NCBI RefSeq assembly: GCF_910592395.1
Contig: NC_088313.1
Location: forward strand, 13,038,437-13,102,436
Length of the DNA: 64,000 nt
From: Lineus longissimus
Taxonomy: Eukaryota > Nemertea > Pilidiophora > Heteronemertea > Lineidae
Direction: 5' to 3'
In this document: in pieces, positions 1 to 9,838 of the stretch
How the letters are laid out: each line of letters starts with the position of its first letter
How positions within the stretch are numbered: the first letter of the stretch is position 1
Notes under the pieces: generated by a model
What the model saw: the letters and a program-made list of their open reading frames with translations, nothing else
Database searches by the model: none
What the model was told of the DNA's origin: nothing
Translations under genes and position numbers: made by a program

Positions 1-1054
1 ATTTTCGAAACAATCGATGACAAAATAAGGTCATGCGTGATTGTTTTCCTTGAATCAATTTTACTAAATACAATTATTGACGCTGGTTGTGTTGTGAGCG
101 ATTAAACGTTGTCTTGTCAAAGCTACAGTAATCGTGGCATCAAGATATATTGCATCGGTTGTGTCTGTCGCAGCAGAAATAGGAACGCCAGATCAGAGAG
201 GTGACTAAACATGCTCTTTTCGTAATTCACATTTATCCTAATCAGCGACTCTTGTAGCGGAGGGCTGATGTTGTGGTGAAAAATATTAGATACCCACATC
301 ATGTCAGCTGTTTTCCCCGACAACAGAGCCACAACAGGAGAGCTCAGGCACTAAAGGCACTGATCAGGAATTAGGGCATCCTGGCACCAGTGGTTTTCAA
401 TATATTCCAGTGATTTACTTTGGCGAACTATTGACCAAACGAAACCGGATATACCTAATTACTCTTTTCGCATGTTCAATGTGTGCTTTTACCTTTGATG
501 TATGTTGTTGTGAATTAAAAACGTCCTTCGTTTCTTCAGTTGACGTGTCTAGCATTTCACCGACGAATGTTTGGGTTCACCGCGCTGACTGCAGTCTTAG
601 CGTATGTAATTTGTGCACAAATGCATTTGAGATATACATGTACGCTCGTGCCATACAATATTCTGCATTTTAACATAACCCAGGAGGCTCTTGGTTGAGT
701 TTCCAAGGCTTACTATGATTTGTGATACCAAAGTACTTTAGAATGACACTTCGACAATCAATTCGTCATTGATCCATTCCCGAAATATGTTCTTCTTCAC
801 AGATGTTTTCACACATTTCGCGAGTAGGTCACGATCGCGAAAGCATTCTGCCATGAAAATCGTTTGCTTTTCAGCAAGAATTCCATGTCATTGTTGCTAT
901 GTTGGCATTGCATCTAGCTATAGGCCCTATTTCGATCGTGGTGATTAAAGAGACTGCGCATACCCTTCGCAATTAGCACGTATCGTAATTATACATAAAA
1001 AACCTAATTTCCACACACTTGAATAGTGCCCAACACTCGTTGGTCCTTGGTGTA
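1..1054. other. No gene recognised (left edge)
   Basis: This AT-rich stretch has only short open frames on both strands. The longest, about 87 codons near 410-673 on the plus strand, starts at a GTG and resembles no family I recognise. No repeat or RNA gene is evident. Confidence 0.5.
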
Positions 1055-1100
1055 CCTTATGTGCACCCAGGACCAATCTTGGTGTACCTTAACTGCACTT
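1055..1100 (+). repeat. Left copy of a diverged inverted repeat pair
   Basis: The block around 1055-1100 carries the words AGGACCAA and GGTGTACCTTAAC. It recurs in reverse complement around 2793-2838 with about six differences over 40 bases. The spacing of about 1.7 kb suggests either the ends of an old DNA transposon or two scattered copies of one repeat. No transposase remnant or clean target duplication was seen. Confidence 0.4.
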
Positions 1101-1294
1101 AAGGATCCTTATGTGATATCCAGTGTGAAATTCGCGCCCATTAAAAACCTGTGTCTGAGGTTGAAAATGGTATGTTTGTCTTGTAGCAAATCAGAAAATC
1201 TCGTGTCGAACATTTGCTCGATTTTACCCTAAAAAAAGTGTAATATGTAAAGTGCAAGCTCTAGTGAACTCACACAACTGTTTGACATGGGGAG

Positions 1295-1306
1295 CCCCCC
1301 CCCCCC
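1295..1306 (+). repeat. Homopolymer C tract
   Basis: A run of twelve C residues lies just before the degenerate tandem repeat region. Similar C or G runs occur near 39073 and 54098. Confidence 0.8.
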
Positions 1307-1514
1307 ATCCCCGTCCTTCTGTTGTGTTTAAGCCAGTGCATTGGGGGATTTCCCCAAAGCCTCCTCCTTCTTACATGTTTTAGCACGAGAAATGGGGGGA
1401 AGGCCATTGGGCTCTCATTAAGTCCTTCTGAGACGCTTATCCCGAGGCGATGCAGTGGAACTCCCAAACCATCTCGAGTCCTTCTGACACCTTTTAGTGG
1501 TGCGCTAATCTCAA

Positions 1515-1775
1515 CCATCATTACCCTTCCTTTTTATGCTATTGCCAATTCCAACCATGACACTTCCTTCTCATAGTCAAACATGCTAGAGCTATCTCTA
1601 ACCATGACCTTTGATTTTGATGCTATCGCTAACTCCAACAATTACCCAGACTTTTCATGCTATAGCTAACCCCAACCATGACCCTTCCTTCTCATATGCT
1701 ATAGCTAACACAACCATGACTTTTGATTTTGATGCTGATGCTAACTCCAACCATTAACCATCCTTTTCATCGAGA
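1515..1775 (+). repeat. Degenerate tandem repeat, about 40-bp subunits in a 121-bp higher-order unit
   Basis: Variants of CTATAGCTAACCCCAACCATGAC followed by a CTTCC-TTCTCAT or TTTGATTTTGATG segment succeed each other several times. The CCATGACMCTTCC landmark occurs at 1555 and again at 1676, giving a 121-bp period made of about three 40-bp subunits. Copies have diverged, so the array is old. A 10-bp ACACCCTGTA just beyond it resembles the end of some DNA transposons, but no partner end was found. Confidence 0.65.
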
Positions 1776-2792
1776 ATGAATGAGGTGGTTATACTTTTTT
1801 TTGGGAGACACCCTGTAGTACACAATGAAACCGAACATTCACCCACACCAAACAATCAATTTCAGATCAAATATAATGATTTTAGTGCACCGAGGGTAGT
1901 TTACAGATAAATTGACAAATGCAAATTGCAAATTGCATGTTTGTTAATAAAAACAATTAACTGCTTCAAAAGACCAGCCCGGCAAGTGTGGAAATGAACA
2001 AGTTGTTATTTTTGGTTTTTCGGACCAGATGGAATTTGTAAAAACGAAATATTGTCACTAAAAGAGATTATCATTTCAATAATTTGACTTTTGATTAGTT
2101 TATTTTCTATTAGCATCAATCCAAAAATAAAACAAATGTAAAGTTCGGGGCAAAAAGACCAACATTGACCTTTTTCCGTCACGTCTTGTCGAAGTGTTTT
2201 TTCCCCTTTCGTTTTGAATTTTCCTTTCCGTTGCCACCGCCACTTGCTCAAGACGCTGCCGGTACTTCGGTGCATTCCTTTGTTGAGTCTTTAGAGGGGC
2301 GTTAGGGGACGGTAGCAGTGCAGGAAAAATCGGAACCAGAATTGTCATGGGTCTGCACAATTTTTTTCAGATTCGGTGGACATGATGGATATATGCATTT
2401 TGTTTACACTTTACATACAGTGTATACGTAACCATTTGACTCACTACGTTGTGTGAGTTACAAATACACATGTATGACAGATGGTGGTAAGAAATAAAGA
2501 AAAAGTATTTTTAAAAACATAATACTATATACTATGTAATCAAGTATGCTGTATGAGATGATTCCCGCATCCATGCAGACGCCCGTTCATTGCATACGCA
2601 TGCGCAATGACCCCTAGATCCTGCCACTGATGCCGAAATGACATTTTGACGCCTGGTTTACATTTCGTGTTCAGCTAAGCCACGGGTGTAGAGCAAACGC
2701 ACGCGTACCCAACTTCGGACACAGGTTCTTAATTGGAATTGTCAATCTGGTTGCACATAAAGATCCTTTAAACCAGCTACCAGGAGCATCCT
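1776..2792. other. No gene recognised
   Basis: Two overlapping minus-strand open frames of under 90 codons lie at about 2006-2360 and match nothing I recognise. The remainder is AT-rich unique-looking sequence. Confidence 0.5.
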
Positions 2793-2838
2793 GGGTGTTA
2801 AGGTACACCTAGGTTGGTCCTTGGTGCACTTAAGGTGA
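2793..2838 (-). repeat. Right copy of the diverged inverted repeat pair
   Basis: This segment is the reverse-complement partner of the block at 1055-1100. It contains TTAAGGTACACC and TTGGTCCTTGG. It sits about 150 bp upstream of the PAN-like exon. Confidence 0.4.
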
Positions 2839-2981
2839 TCATGGCATTTAAGGTGCACCCATAAAGCCATTTTTCCGTAAAGTTTTGTCTGTGGCATTTA
2901 TTTGCTCTGGCACCATCAATATCTCGAGAAAGAAGGTCGTCCAATCAAGAATTCTATTGGTTGAGTTCGTAGACCGTGTAA

Positions 2982-3314
2982 ATGCAATTCATGACTAAAT
3001 GGGAGTCATTGCACGTCCTGACCAACATGGATAGAGCTTCAGCAAGTTTAGTGTTTTCCTCATTTCAATTCATGACAATGCATATTAACGGAACTGATAA
3101 CAATTTAACTTTCGCAATCTTACGAGTTCAGTCAATTCTTCGATGTGGTATGGCATGCTCGAATATTCAGTTGTGCGTTGCCTTTATCATTACCCACCAG
3201 AACGAGCATGACGGCCATGATCAGACGGGAACCTGTCATCTTCACAAGAATGCTGCTACCAAGGACTGGAATTGCAGAGACTGGAAAACAAGACATCGGC
3301 TTTGGAAAAAGCAG
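2982..3314 (+). CDS. Partial gene: exon with PAN/Apple-like cysteine pattern
   Basis: The frame opens at an ATG at 2982 and reads about 111 codons to a splice donor, GCAG followed by GTAGTC, at 3314/3315. The second half carries a spacing typical of PAN/Apple domains: the word VQSILRCGMACSNIQLCVAF (Cys-x3-Cys-x5-Cys followed by a hydrophobic-Phe) and then a Cys before a His/Leu segment. PAN modules occur in secreted or cell-surface proteins, bind protein or carbohydrate, and are abundant in marine invertebrates, often beside lectin or fibrinogen domains. The true exon may begin downstream of the ATG, since residues before about 30 look less domain-like. I could not find the flanking exons. 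The Gypsy element inserted 360 bp downstream would then lie in the following intron. The family call rests on the cysteine pattern alone. Confidence 0.45.
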
Positions 3315-3667
3315 GTAGTCAATATTTCGTTTTTTTATGCACAACATATTTTGCAATAAAAACATAATTTGCTGTTGTTGCGAGCCAACCGGTTAGTCAC
3401 CAGGGCGGCCTTCTTTGCCCTACTGACAAGTCCACCCTTGGCTGATATCGCAATTGCGTTAGTCCTGGACTGGTTGCCTACCCGAGCTAATGATAATGAG
3501 GCCAGTGTTCCCCAAACATTACTTTTAGTATGTTAGGTTTAAATACAGCTTGTATGAATGGCTCGTTCTATTGAACGATCGCCATTATTCGCGCATTGCG
3601 CCCATCGTTGTTAGAATTTTCTTGGGCGACATTCTCTCATGATCGGAGCGCCCGAGAATGGAACATG
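3315..3667. other. Presumed intron start, nothing else recognised
   Basis: Sequence between the presumed splice donor and the retrotransposon. No further exon is convincing. Confidence 0.35.
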
Positions 3668-3671
3668 CAAC
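3668..3671. other. Target-site duplication, left copy (CAAC)
   Basis: CAAC directly precedes the first LTR and recurs directly after the second at 8317-8320. A 4-bp duplication fits integration by a Ty3/Gypsy-type integrase. Confidence 0.8.
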
Positions 3672-3910
3672 TGTAACGGAAGTCGTTATGGGCCTTGCAT
3701 GGTTAATGGTTATGTCATAATTTTGACCTGGTTTGCTTGGGCCTATAATTTGGTAATCTCCTGAGGTATTTTCAAGTGATGATCGTTGGTCTCCTTTGTG
3801 TTCTGGGCTAATGATTTTAGCTTCTTTTGTGTGGCTTACTTTGTAATAGGGTTGGTGAATTCTGGCTGTTACGGCAGGCATTGGTTCGTTGAGATGAGGT
3901 AATCTTTCTG

Positions 3911-3917
3911 TATAAAA
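3911..3917 (+). promoter_or_regulatory. TATA box of the 5' LTR
   Basis: TATAAAA lies about 240 bp into the LTR. It is the only good TATA match in its U3-like part and is repeated at 7324-7330 in the 3' LTR. Confidence 0.55.
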
Positions 3918-4741
3918 CTGGGCCCTAGCTTTGATCAGTGTCCATCCCTAGCGCGCTTGCTACCAGACGGGTAGACCTTTTCTTTCTGTGATTTTGCTTG
4001 GTTCCTATGGCTGAGTAGAGCCTACATTTTTGTCTCATCTCTCTGAACCGCTGCATGGTGTGACACGCCCAATCTTCACCATGTATGTCATGTACATGGG
4101 AACGTTTGCTGACTTTTGGCTTTTCTTGTGAGTATAAACCCTCAAATTCCGAGTTCCGTATTTCTGCCATGTGACCTATAATTTTACCCCCTTCGTGTGC
4201 CTCTAGGGCTGGGTTTGTCAATATCCTGTTATGGCCAGACTGACCGGGTTTTCCTGAGGTTTCTTTTAGTTTGTTTGAGTTGGAACTTTGTGTGAAGAAG
4301 CTGGGCAAAGTTGCCCACAATTCCTGTCCGACATGTCATGATCATGTCACTTGTTTTATACTGGATTGTGATAGTGTTTAATCTTGTTCTGACTTCCCTG
4401 CTTGGCATAGGTTTTGAGTTACATAATCAGAAAGTGATTCCAGGTGATACAAGTTCTGGGGAATCTTAGTTCGGAGTGTTCCATGTCTTGGTTGGTGAAC
4501 TGTTTTGGGCCACCCTGTATAGATTTACATTGGCTTTGGTTCATCTGACTGGTACTTTGATTAATAGGTGATTTCTCCTCCAATTAGATGTCGTTTTGAC
4601 AGGGGAATTTAGGCTTCTGGGTTGTTGGTAGAACAAGTGTGGTGAGAAGGAATTTGGGTAACCTGGGGTCATATCTGGTTGGCCATGCAGTTTATTGGGT
4701 TGGATGAATGTGAAGTGAAATCTGGAATCTAGTTTGTTCAT

Positions 4742-4747
4742 AATAAA
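4742..4747 (+). terminator. Polyadenylation signal in the LTR
   Basis: AATAAA lies near the 3' part of the LTR. The equivalent copy in the 3' LTR at 8155-8160 would act in 3' end formation of the element's transcript. Confidence 0.5.
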
Positions 4748-4810
4748 CATATTTTGGGTATATTCTAGCGCTTATAATTTATCGGTCAATGCACACCCCC
4801 ACAAACTCTG

Positions 4811-4864
4811 GTTCTCGTCAACGCTGGTGAAGGTTCATTCATTTTACCAGGGGTTGACGGGAAC
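4811..4864 (+). other. Predicted hairpin near the LTR 3' end
   Basis: GTTC-CGTCAAC-CTGGT at 4811-4828 pairs with ACCAG-GTTGACG-GAAC at 4846-4864 with a few mismatches. The same hairpin exists in the 3' LTR. It could structure the U5 part of the transcript; its function is unknown. Confidence 0.5.
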
Positions 4865-4906
4865 TCATTAACGACAATTCCATTCACAAGGACGGTCGTT
4901 ACAATT

Positions 4907-4926
4907 GTTTGTGGGGGTGTGCATTG
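4907..4926 (+). repeat. 20-bp inverted copy of an LTR segment at the deletion junction
   Basis: The first 20 bases of the interior, after three extra bases, are an exact reverse complement of LTR positions 4787-4806 (key word CACACCCCCACAAA). They fall just where recognisable pol sequence starts. The match is too long for chance and suggests filler DNA or a reverse-transcriptase strand switch at the deletion breakpoint. It is absent at the corresponding point beyond the 3' LTR. Confidence 0.8.
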
Positions 4927-6882
4927 GTGGGGAAGGAGTTCGTACTGAGAACAGATCATGGTTCCTTACGCTGGCTGTTTAATTTTAAAGACCCAGAAGG
5001 TCAGGTTGCTCGCTGGTTGGAGTATTTGGCTTCATTCCGGTTTAAGATTATGCATAGGCCAGGTGAGAAGCATGTAAATGCGGACAGTTTAAGTAGATAT
5101 CCCCTGGAGGAGGGTGAAGAGCATGAACATTCCATTAGTGAACCAATAAGTGACATTCAAGAATCAATTATAGAGGATCTGAGTACCCAGGTGGAAGCTG
5201 AGGAATGCACTCGTACATGTAGTTTAGCTAGCCCTGAGTCTGAGTTTTGTCGTGTTTTGAGAATAGATGTTGATGCTCCTGCAGGTATAGTGGAGGCGCA
5301 GAAAGCTGATGGTGACCTAAAGACTGTTCGGAAGTGGTTGGAAGCTGGAGAACGTCCGCCGAAATCGAAGTTGCTCCAGTTCTCATTCGCCCTTCGTCGT
5401 TGGTGGTCGGTGTTTGGTCAGTTAGAACTGAAGAATGATTTGGTTTACTACAGATGGGAGTCAATGAGAGAGAACAGTAGTGAACTTCGTGTAGTGGTTC
5501 CTGATAGTATGAAATTAGAAATTTTCCGATTGGGACACTCTGATAACACAGCTGGTCATTTTGGGGTGCATAAAACCCTAAGGCGTATACGTCAGACTTT
5601 CTATTTTACAGGCTTGGATGCGTTTGTGAAGGAGCAGATCAAGAAGTGCAGGACATGTGAGCGGCGTCGTAGTCCGATACCTCATAGGCGAGCACCTCTT
5701 CAGGACATGTTGGTTTGCAGACCGCTTGATAGGATTGGAATGGACATCGTTGGACCGTTTCCGGCTGGTAAAGATTACAATCGCGTGATTTTGGTCGTCC
5801 AGGACTATCTGACAAAGTGGGTAGAATTGTATCCTTTACCTTGTCAGGAGGCTGCTGTGGTAGCCAGAGTTTTAGTTGACAATTTCATCACTAGGTTCGG
5901 AATCCCATGGAGCTGGCATTCTGATAAAGGGCCTAATTTTGAGTCGAATCTTATGTCTGAGCTTGCTAAGATTTTAGGAATCTTGAAAACCCGAACTACG
6001 AGTTACCACCCACAAGGTGATGGTTTGGCAGAACGATATATGAGAACACTTTGCACGGCTTTGTCGAAGTTTGTTGATGATCATCAGAGAGACTGGGTGG
6101 AATACTTGCCAATGATTCAATATGCTTACAATTCTAGCGTCCAGGAGTCCACTGGTTTCACGCCTGCACGGTTGATGTTGGGACGAGAGATGGTGACGCC
6201 GTTGTCGTTCGTTGCTGGTAGACCACCTGGTGAGCCGTGTGATGACGTTGGTACTTACGCAGAGGATGTTGAGCAGAGAATGAGGTCGGCTTTTGACATG
6301 GTTGAGGAGAGTTTGGGTGCCGCACACAAGAGACAGAAAGTGGTGTACGATTCGAGGAAGCATGGGAAAAAGTTCGAGTTAGGAGATCGTGTTTGGTTGC
6401 ATTCGCCGGCGGTCAAGCGTGGATTGAGTCGGAAGTTGCATAAGCCGTGGACTGGACCATTCGTGATAGTGAAAGTGCTATCAGACGTGAATTTTAAGAT
6501 TCAGCTGGAGGGCGGACGCAAATCGTACGTAGTGCATTTCAATAGGCTAAAACCGTGTTACTCAGATCAAGTGGCGCCTGAGCAGTTGTCTCAGTCAAAT
6601 ACTGAGCAAGCGGCTGCTGCTGTTGAACCGCGTGATGTGACTGTGACTGTTCCAGAATCTGGGAGAGATGTACCAGGAGAAGTGGAGTGGCAGGATGATG
6701 CGATAGACTTTGACCCGGAGGATGTGGAAGTGGAAACCGAGCCTGTGGTTGTTGTGCCTGCGGTCTCGCCAATCCGTACTAGGAGGGGTCGGAAAATAGA
6801 ACTGCCATTTCGATTTCGAAATGATTTTGTAATGAGATGCAGAAATTTCAGCCTTTCCAGGGTCAACCTTGAAGGGACGTGA
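4927..6882 (+). pseudogene. Gypsy pol polyprotein remnant: RNase H tail plus integrase
   Basis: One open frame of about 650 codons ends at TGA 6880-6882. It starts inside the RNase H domain with FVLRTDHGSLRWL, then ARWLEYL and HRPGEKHVNADSLSR, so protease, reverse transcriptase and most of RNase H are missing. An HHCC zinc-binding region follows (GHSDNTAGHFGVHK, then CRTCERR). The integrase core keeps its catalytic triad: Asp in GMDIVGPFP, Asp in WHSDKGPNFE, and Glu in HPQGDGLAERY. A GPF/Y-type module (WTGPFVIVKVL) comes next, then an acidic, Arg-rich tail. No chromodomain is visible. The apparent start at 4909 is a TTG inside the junction filler and is not a real initiation site. The integrase reading frame is intact, so decay after the deletion has been slight. 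In an intact relative this protein would insert the cDNA into the genome. Confidence 0.92.
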
Positions 6883-7067
6883 TGGAATCATAGTAATTTA
6901 GATAATTTCTGTCATTTTCCAGGTTTAGGAGATGAGATGGGAAACTGAAGAGCATATAGTAATTTTTCTGCTTGTTTTCCAGATGTGTCGTGATGTTTGG
7001 TGACTTTGTATTTGAACATGTTTTGATATTTTGTGCATTTTTGATGTCATGAGGGCATGACATTTTT

Positions 7068-7080
7068 AGAGGGAGGGGGG
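7068..7080 (+). other. Polypurine tract
   Basis: AGAGGGAGGGGGG lies four bases before the 3' LTR, the standard place for the plus-strand primer of reverse transcription. It is intact. Confidence 0.8.
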
Positions 7081-7084
7081 TAGT

Positions 7085-8316
7085 TGTAACGGAAGTCGTT
7101 ATGGGCCTTGCATGGTTAATGGTTATGTCATAATTTTGACCTGGTTTGCTTGGGCCTATAATTTGGTAATCTCCTGAGGTATTTTCAAGTGATGATCGTT
7201 GGTCTCCTTTGTGTTCTGGGCTAATGATTTTAGCTTCTTTTGTGTGGCTTACTTTGTAATAGGGTTGGTGAATTCTGGCTGTTACGGCAGGCATTGGTTC
7301 GTTGAGATGAGGTAATCTTTCTGTATAAAACTGGGCCCTAGCTTTGATCAGTGTCCATCCCTAGCGCGCTTGCTACCAGACGGGTAGACCTTTTCTTTCT
7401 GTGATTTTGCTTGGTTCCTATGGCTGAGTAGAGCCTACATTTTTGTCTCATCTCTCTGAACCGCTGCATGGTGTGACACGCCCAATCTTCACCATGTATG
7501 TCATGTACATGGGAACGTTTGCTGACTTTTGGCTTTTCTTGTGAGTATAAACCCTCAAATTCCGAGTTCCGTATTTCTGCCATGTGACCTATAATTTTAC
7601 CCCCTTCGTGTGCCTCTAGGGCTGGGTTTGTCAATATCCTGTTATGGCCAGACTGACCGGGTTTTCCTGAGGTTTCTTTTAGTTTGTTTGAGTTGGAACT
7701 TTGTGTGAAGAAGCTGGGCAAAGTTGCCCACAATTCCTGTCCGACATGTCATGATCATGTCACTTGTTTTATACTGGATTGTGATAGTGTTTAATCTTGT
7801 TCTGACTTCCCTGCTTGGCATAGGTTTTGAGTTACATAATCAGAAAGTGATTCCAGGTGATACAAGTTCTGGGGAATCTTAGTTCGGAGTGTTCCATGTC
7901 TTGGTTGGTGAACTGTTTTGGGCCACCCTGTATAGATTTACATTGGCTTTGGTTCATCTGACTGGTACTTTGATTAATAGGTGATTTCTCCTCCAATTAG
8001 ATGTCGTTTTGACAGGGGAATTTAGGCTTCTGGGTTGTTGGTAGAACAAGTGTGGTGAGAAGGAATTTGGGTAACCTGGGGTCATATCTGGTTGGCCATG
8101 CAGTTTATTGGGTTGGATGAATGTGAAGTGAAATCTGGAATCTAGTTTGTTCATAATAAACATATTTTGGGTATATTCTAGCGCTTATAATTTATCGGTC
8201 AATGCACACCCCCACAAACTCTGGTTCTCGTCAACGCTGGTGAAGGTTCATTCATTTTACCAGGGGTTGACGGGAACTCATTAACGACAATTCCATTCAC
8301 AAGGACGGTCGTTACA
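7085..8316 (+). repeat. 3' long terminal repeat
   Basis: This is the second 1232-bp LTR, the same length as the first and, as far as I can compare by eye, identical. It carries the same TATA box, AATAAA, hairpin and antisense open frames at the same offsets. Confidence 0.93.
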
Positions 8317-8320
8317 CAAC
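8317..8320. other. Target-site duplication, right copy (CAAC)
   Basis: CAAC follows the 3' LTR and matches the four bases before the 5' LTR. Confidence 0.8.
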
Positions 8321-9136
8321 TATATGCAGCTAACAGAAACCAAATTCTCGTGCGAATGCATGGCGTACAGTCAACTGAGGAATAAGGTGTACACTATGGG
8401 CCGTGAAAACCGCAAAAAATCTGTACATGTTTTTGTGAGCGGTCGTCGCTCGCGCAAACTTGTCTTGCATGTTTTTGTGAAAGAGGACGTCGAAGAACGC
8501 GGTCGTATATCAAAACAGACGTTGGGTGGCGCTCGCGCAAACTTCCCTCACATGTTTTTGTGAAAGAGGACGTCGGAGAACGCGGTCGTATAAAAAACGA
8601 CGTTGGGTGGCGCTCGAGACGGGTCATCCTATTTAGCGTCCAGTGGCGACCAGTGGCGTCCAACGCGAAATAATAGGGTGTATATGGTTAAAAATGTTTT
8701 CAAGCTCCTAAAACACTTTCAATAAACAAGATTTAGAAGTTTGGTGGAGTTTGCAAACCTAGTTTTTGAATAATTATCACCAGAAAACGATCTTAGTATG
8801 CCAACCTGATGCCAGATCCCGATTCCGCTTTTTCATTTAACCCGAGGAACGGCAGCTAAAACAAACATGGCGTCCAGTACTTTTGCTGGACGCATACTAA
8901 GATCGTTTTCTGGTGATAATTATTCAAAAACTAGGTTTGCAAACTCCACCAAACTTCTAAATCTTGTTTATTGAAAGTGTTTTAGGAGCTTGAAAACATT
9001 GTTAACCATATACACCCTATTATTTCGCGTTGGACGCCACTGGTCGCCACTGGACGCTAAATAGGATGACCCGTCTCGAGCGCCATCCAACGTCTGTTTT
9101 TTTTATACGACCGCGTTCTTCGACGTCCTCTTTCAC

Positions 9137-9580
9137 AGACAAGACCACTAATGAATATTCATAGGTTGGATGGTCGAGGCCTATCAATTAGACGAGTGCA
9201 TGTTTTTTACTCTCAAGAACATATTTGGAGACGTATTGAAAAAATATTTGCTGTGGCAAGTCTACAGATATAAATAAATTGTTTGGTAAAAAAAATAATT
9301 TTGAATTTCGACAACCTGGCCATAGAGGGGGGGGGGTTCAAATTTGGAGTGAAAATGGCCGATATGGGTAAAAATGTCCACTTGTGTCAAACTTGTCAAT
9401 TTAAAAAAAAAATTCCGTGGTCAATCACCAATTTAAATCGCACCAGTTACTCGCAAGACTAACCCGTATATCATATCTGAATTTCAGTTTCACTACTTGA
9501 CGCATTCTTTGATGCGTCGCGGTCAAACATTGACAATTTAACTGCTAAAAGGCTTAAAAAATCTATTGTGGTCTTGTCTC
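9137..9580. mobile_element. Small TIR element nested in the foldback arm
   Basis: The right arm is interrupted after TTTCAC by 444 bp that begin AGACAAGACCAC and end GTGGTCTTGTCT plus one C. TTCAC occurs on both sides (9132-9136 and 9581-9585), consistent with a 5-bp target duplication. The arm sequence resumes exactly where it stopped, which the uninterrupted left arm confirms. The insert is AT-rich, has a G run near 9328 and no coding potential. The superfamily is not assigned. Confidence 0.75.
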
Positions 9581-9585
9581 TTCAC

Positions 9586-9793
9586 AAAAACATGTGAGGG
9601 AAGTTTGCGCGAGCGCCACCCAACGTCTGTTTTGATATACGACCGCGTTCTCCGACGTCCTCTTTCACAAAAACATGTGAGGGAAGTTTGCGCGAGCGCC
9701 ACCCAACGTCTGTTTTGATATACGACCGCGTTCTTCGACGTCCTCTTTCACAAAAACATGCAAGACAAGTTTGCGCGAGCGACGACCGCTTAC
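9586..9793 (-). repeat. 83-bp subterminal tandem repeat of the foldback element
   Basis: Units start at 9586, 9669 and 9752, each beginning AAAAACATG, giving an exact 83-bp period. The last copy is shortened to 42 bp and followed by the terminal segment. The left arm has a matching but shorter series at about 8420-8600. Each unit contains GCGCGAGCGCCACCCAACGT and CGACGTCCTCTTTCAC. Confidence 0.85.
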
Positions 9794-9838
9794 AAAAACA
9801 TGTACAGATTCTTTGCGGTTTTCACGGCCCATAGTACA

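Larger units (their letters stand above)
3672..4903 (+). repeat. 5' long terminal repeat
   Basis: The LTR is 1232 bp with 7-bp inverted ends (TGTAACG and CGTTACA). It contains a TATA box at 3911-3917 and a polyadenylation hexamer at 4742-4747, implying U3 of about 270 bp, a long R and a short U5. Antisense open frames of 131 and 69 codons occur in both LTRs, begin at non-ATG codons or lack recognisable features, and are not annotated as genes. Confidence 0.93.
3672..8316 (+). mobile_element. Ty3/Gypsy LTR retrotransposon, internally deleted
   Basis: Two direct repeats of 1232 bp, offset by exactly 3413 bp, enclose a 2181-bp interior. Each begins TGTAACG and ends CGTTACA, and the whole is flanked by a CAAC duplication. 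The interior keeps the last part of RNase H, a full integrase and a polypurine tract. It lacks gag, protease, reverse transcriptase and any normal primer-binding site next to the 5' LTR. The LTR copies look identical by eye, so insertion was recent. Such an element could be mobilised only by proteins supplied from a complete relative, and only if priming is still possible. Confidence 0.93.
8394..9834. mobile_element. Foldback (long inverted repeat) DNA element
   Basis: Ends are CTATGGGCCGTGAAAACC and its reverse complement, flanked by TACA at 8390-8393 and 9835-9838, a possible 4-bp target duplication. The arms run 8394-8800 and, in reverse complement, 8893-9136 plus 9586-9834. Inner arms differ at only a handful of positions over 240 bp, so the element is young. 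The 92-bp centre has no gene but ends in a small hairpin (CGTCCAG / CTGGACG, 8871-8892). The right arm is split by a nested insertion and has about one more repeat unit than the left. It encodes no transposase; open frames across it are repeat artefacts. Confidence 0.82.

Noticed and set aside
1795-1815. ACACCCTGTA word resembling the end of some Tc1/mariner-like elements
   Set aside because: No matching inverted end or TA-flanked partner was found. A similar word inside the LTR near 4510 is also isolated.
3925-4320. 131-codon antisense open frame in the 5' LTR, repeated at 7338-7733
   Set aside because: It is the reverse strand of an LTR, begins at a non-ATG codon and has no domain. The second copy is due only to LTR duplication.
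4909-4926. TTG at 4909 as the start of the pol remnant
   Set aside because: It lies in the 20-bp inverted LTR fragment at the deletion junction, so it is not a natural start.
8324-8563. Open frame with repeated VHVFV and RSRKLVLHVF words, mirrored at 9665-9889
   Set aside because: It follows the foldback element's 83-bp repeats, and its apparent conservation is DNA repeat identity.
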